NCBI GenBank assembly: GCA_963708245.1
Contig: OY970201.1
Coordinates: 7,874,001-7,938,000 of the forward strand
Direction of reading: 5' to 3'
DNA length: 64,000 nt
DNA from: CAVYXK01 sp963708245
GTDB taxonomy: Bacteria; Pseudomonadota; Alphaproteobacteria; Acetobacterales; Acetobacteraceae
Both the position numbers and the translations under genes were made by a program. Of this stretch, positions 45,744 to 54,900 are shown piece by piece; position 1 is the stretch's first letter; the number at the start of each line of letters is the position of its first letter. The notes beneath the pieces are model-generated. The model saw only the letters and a list, made by a program, of their open reading frames with translations. It was not told the origin of the DNA and did not search any database.

Positions 45744-47309
45744 TTATTTCAGATTTGCGATGAACTTGATCGCGGTGATGCTTGGCAAGAAGCAGTACGC
45801 GGCTGCCTTGGTCGTCACGAAGGTGGAGAGGCCGGTGACCGTGATGGGCGGAGCGCCACCCTTCTGCGGGATCACGAAAATGCTCTCGGCCGGGTCCTGC
45901 GTTCCGATCATCGGATCCTTGGACTTGGGATGCAACCGGACCGAGCCCGCAAATTCGCTCGCGTTGACCCATTGGCTCAGCAGGAATTCGTACTGGTTCT
46001 CTATGTTGGAGTTGATGAAATAACCAAGCAGCCCGCGCTCGATCCCATCATAAGGTTTCGATGGATTGTAGGCTGGGCCATACGGCATGCCGCGGCGAAT
46101 CAGGCGGTGGGTGTTGTTGCTGCCGCCCGGAACTCCCTGCCCAGCCACCGGCTGCCCCCGCGGATTGACCCGGCGGATATGCGATCCCACCGGACAACGC
46201 AAACCCTTCGGATCACCCGACCCGTCAGCTTTCACATACTCGAAGTCGTTCAACTGCTCCGGCAAAATTCCGCCGGGCGGCGTATCGGTGTCGGGCGAAA
46301 GCACCAGAGGGACCCCATTCCGCCAGCGCCCGCACATTTTCGCGGCCAGCAGTTCCGGGTCGATCCGGTCCTTGTTCGATTGGAGGAAATTCTCGAACCC
46401 GACGACATCGGTCTCGATCATCTTGAATACGGCGAAGCTGCCGTTCAGCCCCAACTCATGGGGCTCGGGCACGAAGTAATTTTCGGCGCCATCGAGCAGA
46501 ACGAACAGCCACGGTTCGCACGGTTCCTGATGATCGCGCTTGTAGCGTTCCGGGCCGCCACGGATGGTCGTCATGCTGATGCCGTCGGTGTAGCCGAAAT
46601 GGACCCTGGTCGTGGGAACCAACTTGCCGTCCTGCATTTCCATCAGCGCGGCGCCGTCGCCGTGCCAGAGTTCGTGGAAGGCGTCGTCCTCGCCGGACAG
46701 CGCTGACAGCCGGTCGCTGTACGTCGCCATCGCCTCGGGGCTCATGGCATGCAGCGTGACCAGGACGTGATCGCTGCCGTTGCGGAAACCCTCGATCCAG
46801 TTCTGTGGCCCGCTTGGCCCGGTATCGCCGACCCGTGCCGCGCGTGCGGCTGCCCCGGCGATGAAAGCCCCGAACGACTTGAACGCAAGATTCGGAACGC
46901 GATCCTTAACCTGCAGCGCGACAAGTCCCGGCCAGGTGATGCCGACATTGAGGCAGTAGTCTGGCTTGTAGCGAGGAGGCTCCGCCGGATTGTCTCCCGG
47001 ACCTGGTTCGAACCCGATGTGCCAGTTTCCGGCGGTGGTGATTTGCGGTGCGTCGGTTTCATCGCCGCTGGCGAGCCGCCCGAGCAGCCTGCGTGCCGCC
47101 GCCGGGTTGCTCACCTTTAGCAGGAAATGCCGCACCATCGGCATTCGGTAGCCGCGGAGGATGAACCCCTGGATGTCGGCGAGGTTCAGCGGGCTCTGGC
47201 CCGCTCCCTTGGACGCGGGCGCGTCGTGCTCACCACGTCGAAATAGGCGGCCAAGCAAGCCTTCCCGCTGCTTTGCCTCGGGCGTGTGGGCCGTCTGGTG
47301 CTCGGTCAT
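45744..47309 (-). CDS. DyP-type heme peroxidase
   Basis: 521 residues, longer than the B-type bacterial enzymes. The distal Asp is at 242 in HFGYTDGIS (GxxDG motif). The proximal heme His is at 377 in CPVGSHIRRVNPR, and Arg residues follow in NNTHRLIRRGMPYGP. Insertions and the length suggest class C/D or a related atypical subgroup. It oxidises dyes, phenols or lipids with H2O2. There is no Tat or Sec signal and no visible encapsulin-targeting context. It is the middle gene between the tandem-domain protein (65 nt gap) and the catalase-like protein. Confidence 0.9.
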   Translation of the reverse strand: MTEHQTAHTPEAKQREGLLGRLFRRGEHDAPASKGAGQSPLNLADIQGFILRGYRMPMVRHFLLKVSNPAAARRLLGRLASGDETDAPQITTAGNWHIGFEPGPGDNPAEPPRYKPDYCLNVGITWPGLVALQVKDRVPNLAFKSFGAFIAGAAARAARVGDTGPSGPQNWIEGFRNGSDHVLVTLHAMSPEAMATYSDRLSALSGEDDAFHELWHGDGAALMEMQDGKLVPTTRVHFGYTDGISMTTIRGGPERYKRDHQEPCEPWLFVLLDGAENYFVPEPHELGLNGSFAVFKMIETDVVGFENFLQSNKDRIDPELLAAKMCGRWRNGVPLVLSPDTDTPPGGILPEQLNDFEYVKADGSGDPKGLRCPVGSHIRRVNPRGQPVAGQGVPGGSNNTHRLIRRGMPYGPAYNPSKPYDGIERGLLGYFINSNIENQYEFLLSQWVNASEFAGSVRLHPKSKDPMIGTQDPAESIFVIPQKGGAPPITVTGLSTFVTTKAAAYCFLPSITAIKFIANLK

Positions 47310-47374
47310 CGCGTTTTCCCTCCGCTCGCATGGTTCCGCGACGCGCCGCGAGCGGGCATAGCGACCACGGACGT

Positions 47375-48226
47375 TTATTCAGCCGAAGCAGCTTCTGCCT
47401 TGGCGTCGGCGAGCAGAGCGTGGACGTCCTGATTGCTCAGTCCCGGATAGGCCTGGTAGAACCCAATCGGGCTGCGGCTCGCCGCCGCCGCGAAGTCGAT
47501 GAATTCCTGGAGGTGCTTTCGGCACGGCGAGGGCGGCGGGTCCTTGGTGAATTTGAATATGACATCGAAGACTTCACCGATGTTCTTGGTGAAATCGGCG
47601 ATGTATGTGTCGAATGAGCCGTCATAAGCAGTAAAGAAGCCGACTTGGTTGTCCTCAAGGGGCACGAACTGGGCCATATGCGGCGTGCCGACCTTCTCGA
47701 GGTCCCTCTGCGCCTTTCGGTTCAACGTTCTGAGCAATAGTTGCATCTCGATAAACGCCAGGCGCGACCGCGATGGCAGGATAACCAGGAATGGCCTTAC
47801 CTCACCGCCACCGGTGACGCCGGCGGCAGCGGCCAGCCCTTTGATCTCCGTAACTGTAACCCCTGGATAGGCGCTGTAAACCAGCAACGGATGCAGGAAC
47901 TGACCCGCGGTCCAGTCCACAAACGCTTCGGCGTTGTCTGCCACTGGCGTCGGCGGAGGGTTCACCACATGCTCGAAGATGGCGTCGAAGACCGATCCTC
48001 CGGGTCCGGCCAGCGCCCGCATGAGCTCGGCGAATTCGCCATCAAAATCTGCCAGATAGATGAGAGTCTTGTCGCTCAACAGGGTGAAGCGGGAGTAATG
48101 TACCGTGCCGATCGTATCCAGCCCCTTGAAGAACTCCGGCATCATCGGTGGCAGTCTTTCGGTCACCGCCTTGGCATCAGCCGGCGACTTCATGGGAATC
48201 GCGAGGGTCAGGTGATTGGTTGCCAT
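47375..48226 (-). CDS. Tandem-repeat protein (two copies of a ~95-residue domain) in the DyP operon
   Basis: 283 residues. Residues 40-133 and 180-273 are two copies of one domain: each starts GT(V/P)H, then a strand pair and Y/AFDG, then VFDxIF followed by NPPPTP or DPPPSP, an acidic helix (AFVDWTAG / EFIDFAAA) and Y(S/Q)AYPG. They align over their whole length without gaps of note. I do not recognise the family; the alternating strands and helices could form a dimeric alpha-beta barrel like those of DyP or EthD proteins. It is the first gene of the DyP/catalase run. gagaggag lies 8 nt before the ATG, but an IS lies 18 nt upstream. Confidence 0.6.
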   Translation of the reverse strand: MATNHLTLAIPMKSPADAKAVTERLPPMMPEFFKGLDTIGTVHYSRFTLLSDKTLIYLADFDGEFAELMRALAGPGGSVFDAIFEHVVNPPPTPVADNAEAFVDWTAGQFLHPLLVYSAYPGVTVTEIKGLAAAAGVTGGGEVRPFLVILPSRSRLAFIEMQLLLRTLNRKAQRDLEKVGTPHMAQFVPLEDNQVGFFTAYDGSFDTYIADFTKNIGEVFDVIFKFTKDPPPSPCRKHLQEFIDFAAAASRSPIGFYQAYPGLSNQDVHALLADAKAEAASAE

Positions 48227-48231
48227 GGGCG

Positions 48232-48241
48232 GTCTCCTCTC
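48232..48241 (-). promoter_or_regulatory. Ribosome binding site retained beside an IS end
   Basis: On the minus strand agaggagacc sits just before the ATG of the tandem-repeat gene. The IS left end is only 4 nt further upstream, so translation signals survive but native promoter sequence does not. Confidence 0.6.
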
Positions 48242-48244
48242 TCA

Positions 48245-49210
48245 GTGTCCGTCCGGGAACAAATTGAGTTTTTAGAATCGCTTAGCGGGTCACCCTTGAA
48301 GCCATTGAATCGCCTGTGATTCTCTCTCCCCCGAGCATCGATTCGGAGGACTGGATGTGGACCAAGGAGAACCGGACGCGGTACGACCGCACCCGACTGC
48401 GCTATGAGAGCGATCTGACTGATGCCGAATGGGCCGAGGTGGAACCATTGATCCCCCCGGCCAAGCCGGGCGGCAACAAGCGGAGCGTTGATATCCGCCA
48501 GGTGGTGAACGGCGTGATGTATGTGCTGAGCACCGGCTGCCAATGGCGGGCGATCCCCAAGGACCTGCCGCCGCGGAGCACAGTGCACGACTATCTGGAA
48601 CGATGGACCTGGGACGGCACGCTGGAGCGACTGCATCACGCATTGTATGTGAAATGTCGTGAGCAGGCCTCGCGAGAGGCCAGCCCGACCGCCGCGGTGA
48701 TTGATGCGCAGAGCGTGAAGAGCGCCGAAAAAGGGGGGCCTCGATCGATCCGCATGGGTATGATGCGGGGAAGAAGATCAAGGGCAAGAAGCGGCACGTC
48801 CTGGTCGATACCCAGGGTTTGCTGCTACAGGCCATCGTGACGGCGGCGGACATCCAGGATCGCGATGGCGGCGCCATGCTGCTGGCGACGCTGTTCGGGA
48901 TGTTTCCGTTCCTGCTGAAGCTTTATGCCGATGGCGGCTATCAGGGGCGGCGATTCCAGGAGGCGTTGAAGCGTGTCGTGTCGCAGGCCGAGGTGGAGAT
49001 CGTCAAACGATCTGACCAGGCCAAGGGCTTTGTCGTGCTACCAAAGCGATGGGTGGTCGAACGCACGTTGGCGTGGCTCAACCGATGTCGTCGACTGGGT
49101 AAGGATTGGGAAAATCTCAATGTGAAGGCGCGTGCCTTTCTGTTGCTCGCTTCCATCCGTCTCATGGTCAGACGGCTATGCAGGAACTAGCAATGTTCCC
49201 GGACAGACTC
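48245..49210 (+). mobile_element. IS5-family (IS1031-like) insertion sequence, 966 bp
   Basis: The left end gtgtccgtccgggaaca and the reverse complement of the right end, gagtctgtccgggaaca, are inverted repeats matching at 15 of 17 positions. A TCA triplet (48242-48244 and 49211-49213) flanks both sides, fitting the TNA duplication of the IS1031 group; the wider tctcag context also repeats. It carries a two-frame transposase. It sits 18 nt before the start codon of the tandem-repeat/DyP/catalase genes, pointing the opposite way. Confidence 0.85.
48355..49190 (+). CDS. IS5-family transposase read through a -1 frameshift
   Basis: The first frame starts at ATG 48355 (ggagga upstream) and covers the N-terminal helices and the first catalytic Asp (AAVIDAQSVKSAEK). 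At the slippery run a5g6 (48728-48738) a -1 shift joins it to the second frame, which continues IDPHGYDAGKKIKGKKRHVLVDTQG and reaches KRWVVERTLAWLNRCRRLGKDWE with the final catalytic Glu, stopping at 49190. Total about 278 residues. Such A/G runs are used for programmed frameshifting in IS427/IS1031-like elements. Without slippage the product stops at 48840. Confidence 0.85.
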
Positions 49211-49213
49211 TCA

Positions 49214-49709
49214 GGGTGGAACGTCACGATGCGCGCCAATCCGCGCTCGGGCGTCAGGGAAACATGCCGCATTCGAACATCTTGTTGGCACAGAATTGTA
49301 GGAATTCGGTCCGCGTTCACGTTTCTTGCCGTACGTTTTCGCACGGATGGGCCTTCCGACCCAACCTCAAAGCCGCACAGGTCGCACCAGCCTCCACTGA
49401 GACCGACTTTTGATCTGCCAAGGGTGTGACCGGAGTCACACCCCCCGCCCAGTCCTGCGCTTACAACTGACCCGCTTGTGGTGGCAACAGCGGGGATGAA
49501 CGACGCGGTTGCCAAGCCGCGGGCAGGCCCTTGCTGAGGGCGTCGATGCGACAATAATCGATCGTCTGGCGGCGACGGTCGCGGAGCAAGAGGCGGCGAT
49601 GGTCGCTTCTGGCGAGTTACGAATGAAACGCTTTTCAGGCCCAACTGAAATTCTCGCGTAACCCCTCGCTCCTATCAATCCGGCCGACCGCAAGAGGAGG
49701 CAGCCTGTA
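49214..49709 (+). other. 496-bp region between the IS and a micro-gene
   Basis: It was the original upstream DNA of the DyP run before the IS landed, so it probably contains that operon's old promoter, pointing left. A palindrome, gggtgtgaccggagtcacaccc, lies at 49427-49448. A short open stretch at about 49536-49661 reads GVDATIIDRLAATVAEQEAAM, protein-like but without a usable start. No confirmed gene. Confidence 0.45.
49427..49448. promoter_or_regulatory. Perfect palindrome gggtgtgac...gtcacaccc
   Basis: gggtgtgac and gtcacaccc are perfect 9-bp complements around a 4-nt cgga spacer. It lies about 215 bp beyond the IS right end in the presumed old promoter region of the minus-strand peroxidase genes. 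It could be an operator or a terminator-like hairpin. Confidence 0.35.
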
Positions 49710-49898
49710 ATGAGGAAAATCCTGTTGGCCATGATGGCGGCGACCCTGAGCATCTCGTTCGCAGTGATGCCCCATCCAGTTGTGAGCCACGCTGCCGGGA
49801 GTTCTCCGGGAGCCGGTACCATCAGAATCGATGCCGGCGGGTTTAGCCACGCCCGCGTTACCTACCCTGGCTCGCGCGGCTGCGTGGTCGCGATTTGA
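49710..49898 (+). CDS. Signal-peptide micro-protein
   Basis: 62 residues. Residues 1-29 are a signal peptide (MRKILLAMMAATLSISFAVM..., cleavage near SHA-A). The remaining about 33 residues are Gly/Ser-rich (GSSPGAGTIRIDAGGF) and end with a single Cys (GSRGCVVAI). The ATG has a strong aagaggaggcagc upstream. I do not recognise a family. The next tiny ORF starts 32 nt after its stop. Confidence 0.55.
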   Translation: MRKILLAMMAATLSISFAVMPHPVVSHAAGSSPGAGTIRIDAGGFSHARVTYPGSRGCVVAI

Positions 49899-49930
49899 GA
49901 GCCACAGGGCATAGCATAGGAAAAGTTCCC

Positions 49931-50080
49931 GTGATCGCAATCATACTGATTAGTGGACTGGCGCTGCTTGTTGCGGTCAGTCTCGGCGCTTGGATAGCGC
50001 CGTCCGCGGGCGCGTTGAGTGCAAACCCGGTCGACATACTGTCGATAGGCAACAAGCCGTGCGCGGAGGACCAAGCATGA
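49931..50080 (+). CDS. Membrane-anchored micro-protein (micro-ORF 1 of 3)
   Basis: 49 residues starting at a GTG with aggaaa upstream. One N-terminal membrane helix (IAIILISGLALLVAVSLGAW) is followed by a short tail with PVDILSIGNKPC. A TTG at 49895 would give a 61-residue form. Its TGA overlaps the next ATG (ATGA). No family recognised. Confidence 0.45.
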   Translation: MIAIILISGLALLVAVSLGAWIAPSAGALSANPVDILSIGNKPCAEDQA

Positions 50081-50265
50081 GTATGCCGCGCACTCGCCCT
50101 TACGGGACCGTCTATGGCAACCAGGCTGTCGAGTTCGAGGTCAACAACGCAATCGGCATCCTGTTAACAATCGTAATGCGCCAAGTGCTTGGCGCTACCG
50201 AGCGTAAGGCGCTGCTTGAGCAGATCGAGGAGGTTCGGTTTGCAGTGCACGAGGCTGTGCGATGA
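50077..50265 (+). CDS. Micro-protein (micro-ORF 2 of 3)
   Basis: 62 residues, ATG overlapping the previous stop. No signal peptide. The sequence (TVYGNQAVEFEVNNAIGIL, then RQVLGATERKALLEQIEEV) looks like a compact helical protein with acidic/basic heptads. Its stop overlaps the next ATG. The tight ATGA chaining on both sides supports translation. No family recognised. Confidence 0.5.
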   Translation: MSMPRTRPYGTVYGNQAVEFEVNNAIGILLTIVMRQVLGATERKALLEQIEEVRFAVHEAVR

Positions 50266-50426
50266 CAGTTTGGATCGTGCTCACGCCTGAAGGCGCGCCC
50301 TGGTGTGGCCGAGCATTCGACACTATCCAGCTTGCGTGCTCGTCTGTCTGTTGCGCGCTTGGTGTCTATTGGCCGCAGCTTGAAAAACTTGGATATCGGT
50401 TGACGATAGCGCGATTACAGTGGTGA
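50262..50426 (+). CDS. Micro-protein (micro-ORF 3 of 3)
   Basis: 54 residues starting at the ATG that overlaps the previous stop (ATGA). It reads MTVWIVLTPEGAPWCGRAF then QLACSSVCCALGVYW, with five cysteines including a CC pair, and ends RLTIARLQW. No signal peptide or domain is recognised. The cysteine content is unusual for so small a cytosolic protein. Support is the overlap with the upstream ORF rather than homology. Confidence 0.4.
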   Translation: MTVWIVLTPEGAPWCGRAFDTIQLACSSVCCALGVYWPQLEKLGYRLTIARLQW

Positions 50427-51337
50427 TCCTTGTCGCTAGCTTGGGACACCGGGCACCACCGGACCATCTGCGCCAGCACAGCCGCTACGATGTTGTGGTC
50501 CTGAGAGCGCAGGCGCCGAAGCCGCGAGTGGAAACAGATTAGAGCCGATCGGATCGTTCCCTCCCCTTCATCGTTAAAGGGCTGACGCCGTCATCGTGGA
50601 CTGTCGGCAGTTGGCCGCCCGATGTAACCGTAAACCAAACTTGAACAGTATGGCGTGAGCGAACCCAGGCGCGTTCAATTCCGTAGCCTGGCACGCGCCG
50701 TACCTAGAGACGATCCCCAACGCCCGCTGGCCGGCTCACGGTTGTCCAGACACGCGCGGGAGAACTTCGTCCACGCGGTCCGGTTCCGGGACCCCCATCG
50801 CGATTTTTGAGACACCCCTTTGATCGAAGTCCAATCCCGGCGACGCAGCCGAGTGATTGAACCGACACCGGCAGTTGCATCAGTAATGAGACTTTGGCGT
50901 ACTGAAATCATAACGTAGCAATCAAAGCGATCCTTGCGGCGGCCGTGCGATCCGGCGCTGGTCGTGTTCTTCTTCCTGCTCCCACCAATCCGGTGACATA
51001 GGCTTAGGCATAGCCCCCCTCCGCGTCTCTCGGAATGCGCCAGTCGCTTTCCGATGCCGGACGGGCGAAAGAATGGTTCGGAGATTGCGATCGGGAGGCA
51101 CGGCAAAGCGCAGCGTCTGTCATATCGGCGCACCTTTCAGATGCGCTCCTGGTACGGCCGCGCCAGGGCCGCCGTCTATGCAGATTTGGCAAACTCAGCA
51201 GAAATTCTGGCCGGCAACGCGGCTTTGGCAGTTGTCCGCTTTGGGACCCCCACCGTCAGCCGAGCGCCATTCTTTTGCGCGCCCGGCCTGAAACCGAAAA
51301 ACGGTCCCAATCGGCGTCGTCGGGCGGAGACCACTGG
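50427..51337. other. 911-bp region without a supported gene
   Basis: Open frames exist on both strands, but none shows a recognisable domain or a good ribosome binding site. A stretch around 50675-50815 is coding-like in more than one frame and may be a relic of a mobile gene. Nothing else identified. Confidence 0.4.
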
Positions 51338-51664
51338 TTACAGATTCCCGGCGATCCATTCCTTCAGCCGGCTCTTCGGCAGGGCGCCGACCTGCTGCGC
51401 CGCAGGCTTGCCATCCTTGAACAGGATCAACGTGGGGATGCCGCGCACCGCATAGTTGGTCGGCGTCATCGGGTTGTCGTCGATGTTCACCTTGGCGACG
51501 GTCAGCTTGCCGGCGAACTCCCCGGCCAGCTCTTCAAGCGCAGGGCCGATCATCTTGCAGGGGCCGCACCACTCGGCCCAGAAATCTACCAGCACCGGGC
51601 CGGGAGCTTTCAGAACGTCGGCCTCGAAGCTGTCGTCGGTGACGGATTTGGTGTTGGTGCTCAT
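51338..51664 (-). CDS. trxA: Thioredoxin
   Basis: 108-residue thiol-disulphide oxidoreductase. The active site WAEWCGPCK places the redox cysteines at 33 and 36; Pro in GIPTLILFKDG and the N-terminal DDSFEADVL strand are standard. No signal peptide, so cytosolic. It lies 316 bp downstream of addA on the same strand; the addA-trxA neighbourhood is conserved in Alphaproteobacteria. aggttccgagga precedes the ATG. Confidence 0.96.
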   Translation of the reverse strand: MSTNTKSVTDDSFEADVLKAPGPVLVDFWAEWCGPCKMIGPALEELAGEFAGKLTVAKVNIDDNPMTPTNYAVRGIPTLILFKDGKPAAQQVGALPKSRLKEWIAGNL

Positions 51665-51980
51665 TCCTCGGAACCTCGTTGGTTGACAGCAATCTGGGAG
51701 ATGAAGTGGGGCTGATCAATCGACGTCGTGACATAGAACCGGTGCTAGATTCGCACGAATGAGGCAAGCTGCTGAAAACGCAAGGAACTTTGGTTATGAG
51801 CGTCCTGTCAGATGCAACGGGTCGCGCAGAGAAAACGGGCACTCCCGGTACAAAGGTGCTGCGCGGAAACGCACCGCCGATGTCGCTGCCGTCGGGCGGG
51901 TGAGGGAAGGCACTTGCGAGTCTCCTGGGCAAGCCACGCGACGCGCGGAGGTTGTCCAGTGCGCGGCACAAATTGGATTT
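51665..51980 (-). other. Spacer between addA and trxA
   Basis: 316 bp with no gene. It presumably holds the trxA promoter, but I could not single out convincing -35/-10 boxes. The longer open frame on the plus strand lacks protein-like composition. Confidence 0.4.
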
Positions 51981-54900
51981 CTACTTGTGCGCGGTCCCCT
52001 CCCCCTGCCTACCGCAAGGGGAGGGTGAATGTTGTGCCAGCAGCGTGTCGGGGAGAGGGGTAACCTTGGCGGTGTGGGTCCAGATGAGCCAACAGTGCAC
52101 TGGGCGGTCGGGGAATACCTCGCGCAGCACGGCGCGGTAGGCCGCCATCTGGCGGAGATACATGACCGGCGTGTCCTCGGCCCGCGCGGGGGCGCGGCGG
52201 TTGGTCTTGAAGTCGGCGAGCAGCACGTGGTCAGGCAGTACCGCCAGGCGATCGACAAGACCCCCCACCACTCGCTCGCCGATTACGCTGCTCAGCGGGA
52301 CCTCGGCGCGACTTTGTGGCCCGAACAGTTCCGCCAGATCGGGATGGTCGAGGATAGTTATGGTCTCGGCGGCCAGATCGGCGGCTTCAGTCTGGCTCAG
52401 TCCGTTTCCAGGGCGGGCGAGCCAGGCCTCGGCAGCGGTGGCGCGGCGCTCCGGGGGAAGCTCCGGCAAGTGCTGGAGCAGGGCGTGGATCAGTCGGCCA
52501 CGGCGGAAACGCTGTCCGGGATCGCCGAGCGGCGAGGCGGCGGCGGGGACAGGGCCAAGCTCGACGCCTTCCGGGCGGCTCGGCGCGAGCGGTTCGGGTC
52601 GCGGCGGCTCTGGCGGCGGCAGGGTTGAGCGCCAGTCGGGTGCGATGCCGACCCAGGCCGGAAGCGGCTCGGTGGGACCGGAGTCGCGGGCGGGTTCGGG
52701 CCTCGGCGGTACTAGCTGGGGCGCGGTGTAGCGCAGGACCTCGCCGTCCCATGGTCCGAACCGCTCGGCTGTTGCTCCGAGCGCGGCGAACCCCTTCTGA
52801 ACCAGCGAGTACCAGCACGTTTCCGGCACGCCCTTGCGGGGGGCCCAGCCGCAGACCAGCACTCGGTCTTCCGCCCGGGTCAGGGCGACGTAGAGCAGGC
52901 GGTTGTGCTCCTGCAGCCGGCGGGCGGCGACGGCATCGCGCAGGGTCTCTCCGGCGGCGCAGCGCAGCTCCTTGCGTGGCGCCCACAGCGGCACGTCGAG
53001 GCCGGTTTTCGGGTCCGGGGCCCATAGCACGGCGCCATTCTCGGGCGGCAACGCCGTGGTGTCGGGCAAGATCACCAGCGGCGCCTGCAAGCCCTTGGCG
53101 CCGTGCACCGTCATGATGCGCACCGTCTCGCCGGCGGTTTCCTGCTCGCGCTTCACCTCGGCGCCGGAGCGGCGGAGCCAGTGCAGGAAGCCTTGCAGGC
53201 TCGGCACGTTCGTGCGGGCGTAGGCGAGGGCGGCGTTGAGCAGCTCATCGACCGGCTCGCCGGCCTCGGGGCCGAGGCGGCGCACCAGCCTGGCGCGCCC
53301 GCCGAGGGGACCGAGCGCCTCGGCCAGCAGTGCGTGGGGGGTGGCGTAGTCCATTCGGGCGAGCAGGGCCGCGAAGCGGTCCCAGGCCGCTTGCCAGTCG
53401 GGACGATCGGGAGCGCGGGCGCGTAGCGCCTCCCAGAGCGGGCCGGGGCGGTCGATTGCCAGCTCCATCAGGCTGGGATCGGTCAGGCCGCCCAGAGGGC
53501 TCGTCAAGTAACATGCGAACGCCAGGTCGTCCTGCGGCAGCAGCAGTGCGTCGCAGAGCGCCAGCAGGTCCTGCACGGCGGGCTGTTCGGTCAGCTTCAG
53601 CCGGTCGAGCCCGGCGGTGGGCACGCCGCAGCGCTTGAGCTCGCGCAGCAAGGAGCGGGCGAAGTCGTTGCGGCGACGGACCAGCACCATCACGTCGCCC
53701 GGACGGAGATGGCGTCCACGGCTCGGCAGGTCCACCGTGCCGTCGGTCTCGCGGGCGATCCATCGGGCCAGAGTTTCGGCCAGGACCTGGGGCGCGGATT
53801 TCAGCCCCTGATTGGTGGTCGGCACGGTCCAGGGCGGCGGCTCGTCGTCCGGCGGTGGCGGCGCCAAAGGCCACAGCTCGACGGCGCCAGCGTGGCCGGA
53901 TCGTTCCGCAAGGTGGGAAAGCGTACCGGGCTCGGCGACACCGGCGGCGGCCAGCGGATCGGCGAACACCCGATCCACCAGTGCCAGCACCGGCTCGGTG
54001 GAACGGAACGAGACGTTCAATGGCCGCTCGATCCAGGTCTTGCCGGCCTGCCGCACCCGCGCGCCGAGCAGGTCGCGGGACCGGTCGAACTCCTCGGCGT
54101 CGGCGCCCTGGAACGAGTAAATCGACTGCTTGCGATCGCCGACCGCAAACACCGTGCGCTCCTGACGCTGCGCGCCAGCGCCGGAGAAGAACTCCTCGGT
54201 CAGCGCGTGGGCGATGCGCCACTGGGCCGGCGCGGTGTCCTGCACCTCGTCCAGCAGCAGGTGATCGAGCCCGCCATCCAGCTTGTAGAGCACCCAGGCG
54301 GCGCCGGGATCGACCAGCAGCCGGCGCGTCTGCCCGATCAGGTCATCGTAATCCAGCAGGCCCAACTCGTCCTTGCGCCGGGCGTAGCCATCCAGCACCG
54401 GGCCGGCGAGCGTCACCAGCGCGTGCGAGGCTTCCGCCATCCGCAGGCCGCGGCAGGCATCCTCAACCGCCAGCACGCGGTCGACTTCGGCCTGGAAGGT
54501 GGCCGCGATGCGCGGATCGGCGGTGGCCAACTTCGGATTGACGAAAGCGCCCGGCTTTCGGCCATCACCGTTGTCGGTCAGGCAGTGCTCGCGCCAGATG
54601 GCCCAGTGCTCCGCGCGCTCGTCCGGGGCCAGGCCGAGCCAGTCGAGAAGCGCGGCCGCTTTCTCTTGAGACTTCGGGGAGCCGCAGCGCTGGACGTGTT
54701 CGGCGGCGCGGCGCAGGTCGGCTTCGCCGGGCCAGCACAGGCCGGCGGCGACGACGGCGGCCTCGGTGTCGGCTGTCAGGCCGAGCGCGCGCCGTTGTGC
54801 CGCCGCGAGCTCCGGTCCGAGCGCGCGGGCGCGGGCCAGGCGGTCGCGGTCGGTCAGCAGGGCGGCGACGTGCTTGCCGAACTGATCGGCGGTGGCGAGC

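Noticed and set aside
49301..49320. tggcacagaattgt resembling a sigma-54 promoter near 49289
   Set aside because: The TGGCAC is present, but the spacing to the -12 element is off by one and the GC pair is missing, so it does not meet the consensus.
49536..49661. Protein-like segment GVDATIIDRLAATVAEQEAAM
   Set aside because: No start codon or ribosome binding site in frame and a stop just upstream; likely a fragment, so not listed as a gene.
50675..51133. Minus-strand 152-codon open frame
   Set aside because: Arginine/serine-rich with no domain, no good ribosome binding site; probably non-coding or a relic.
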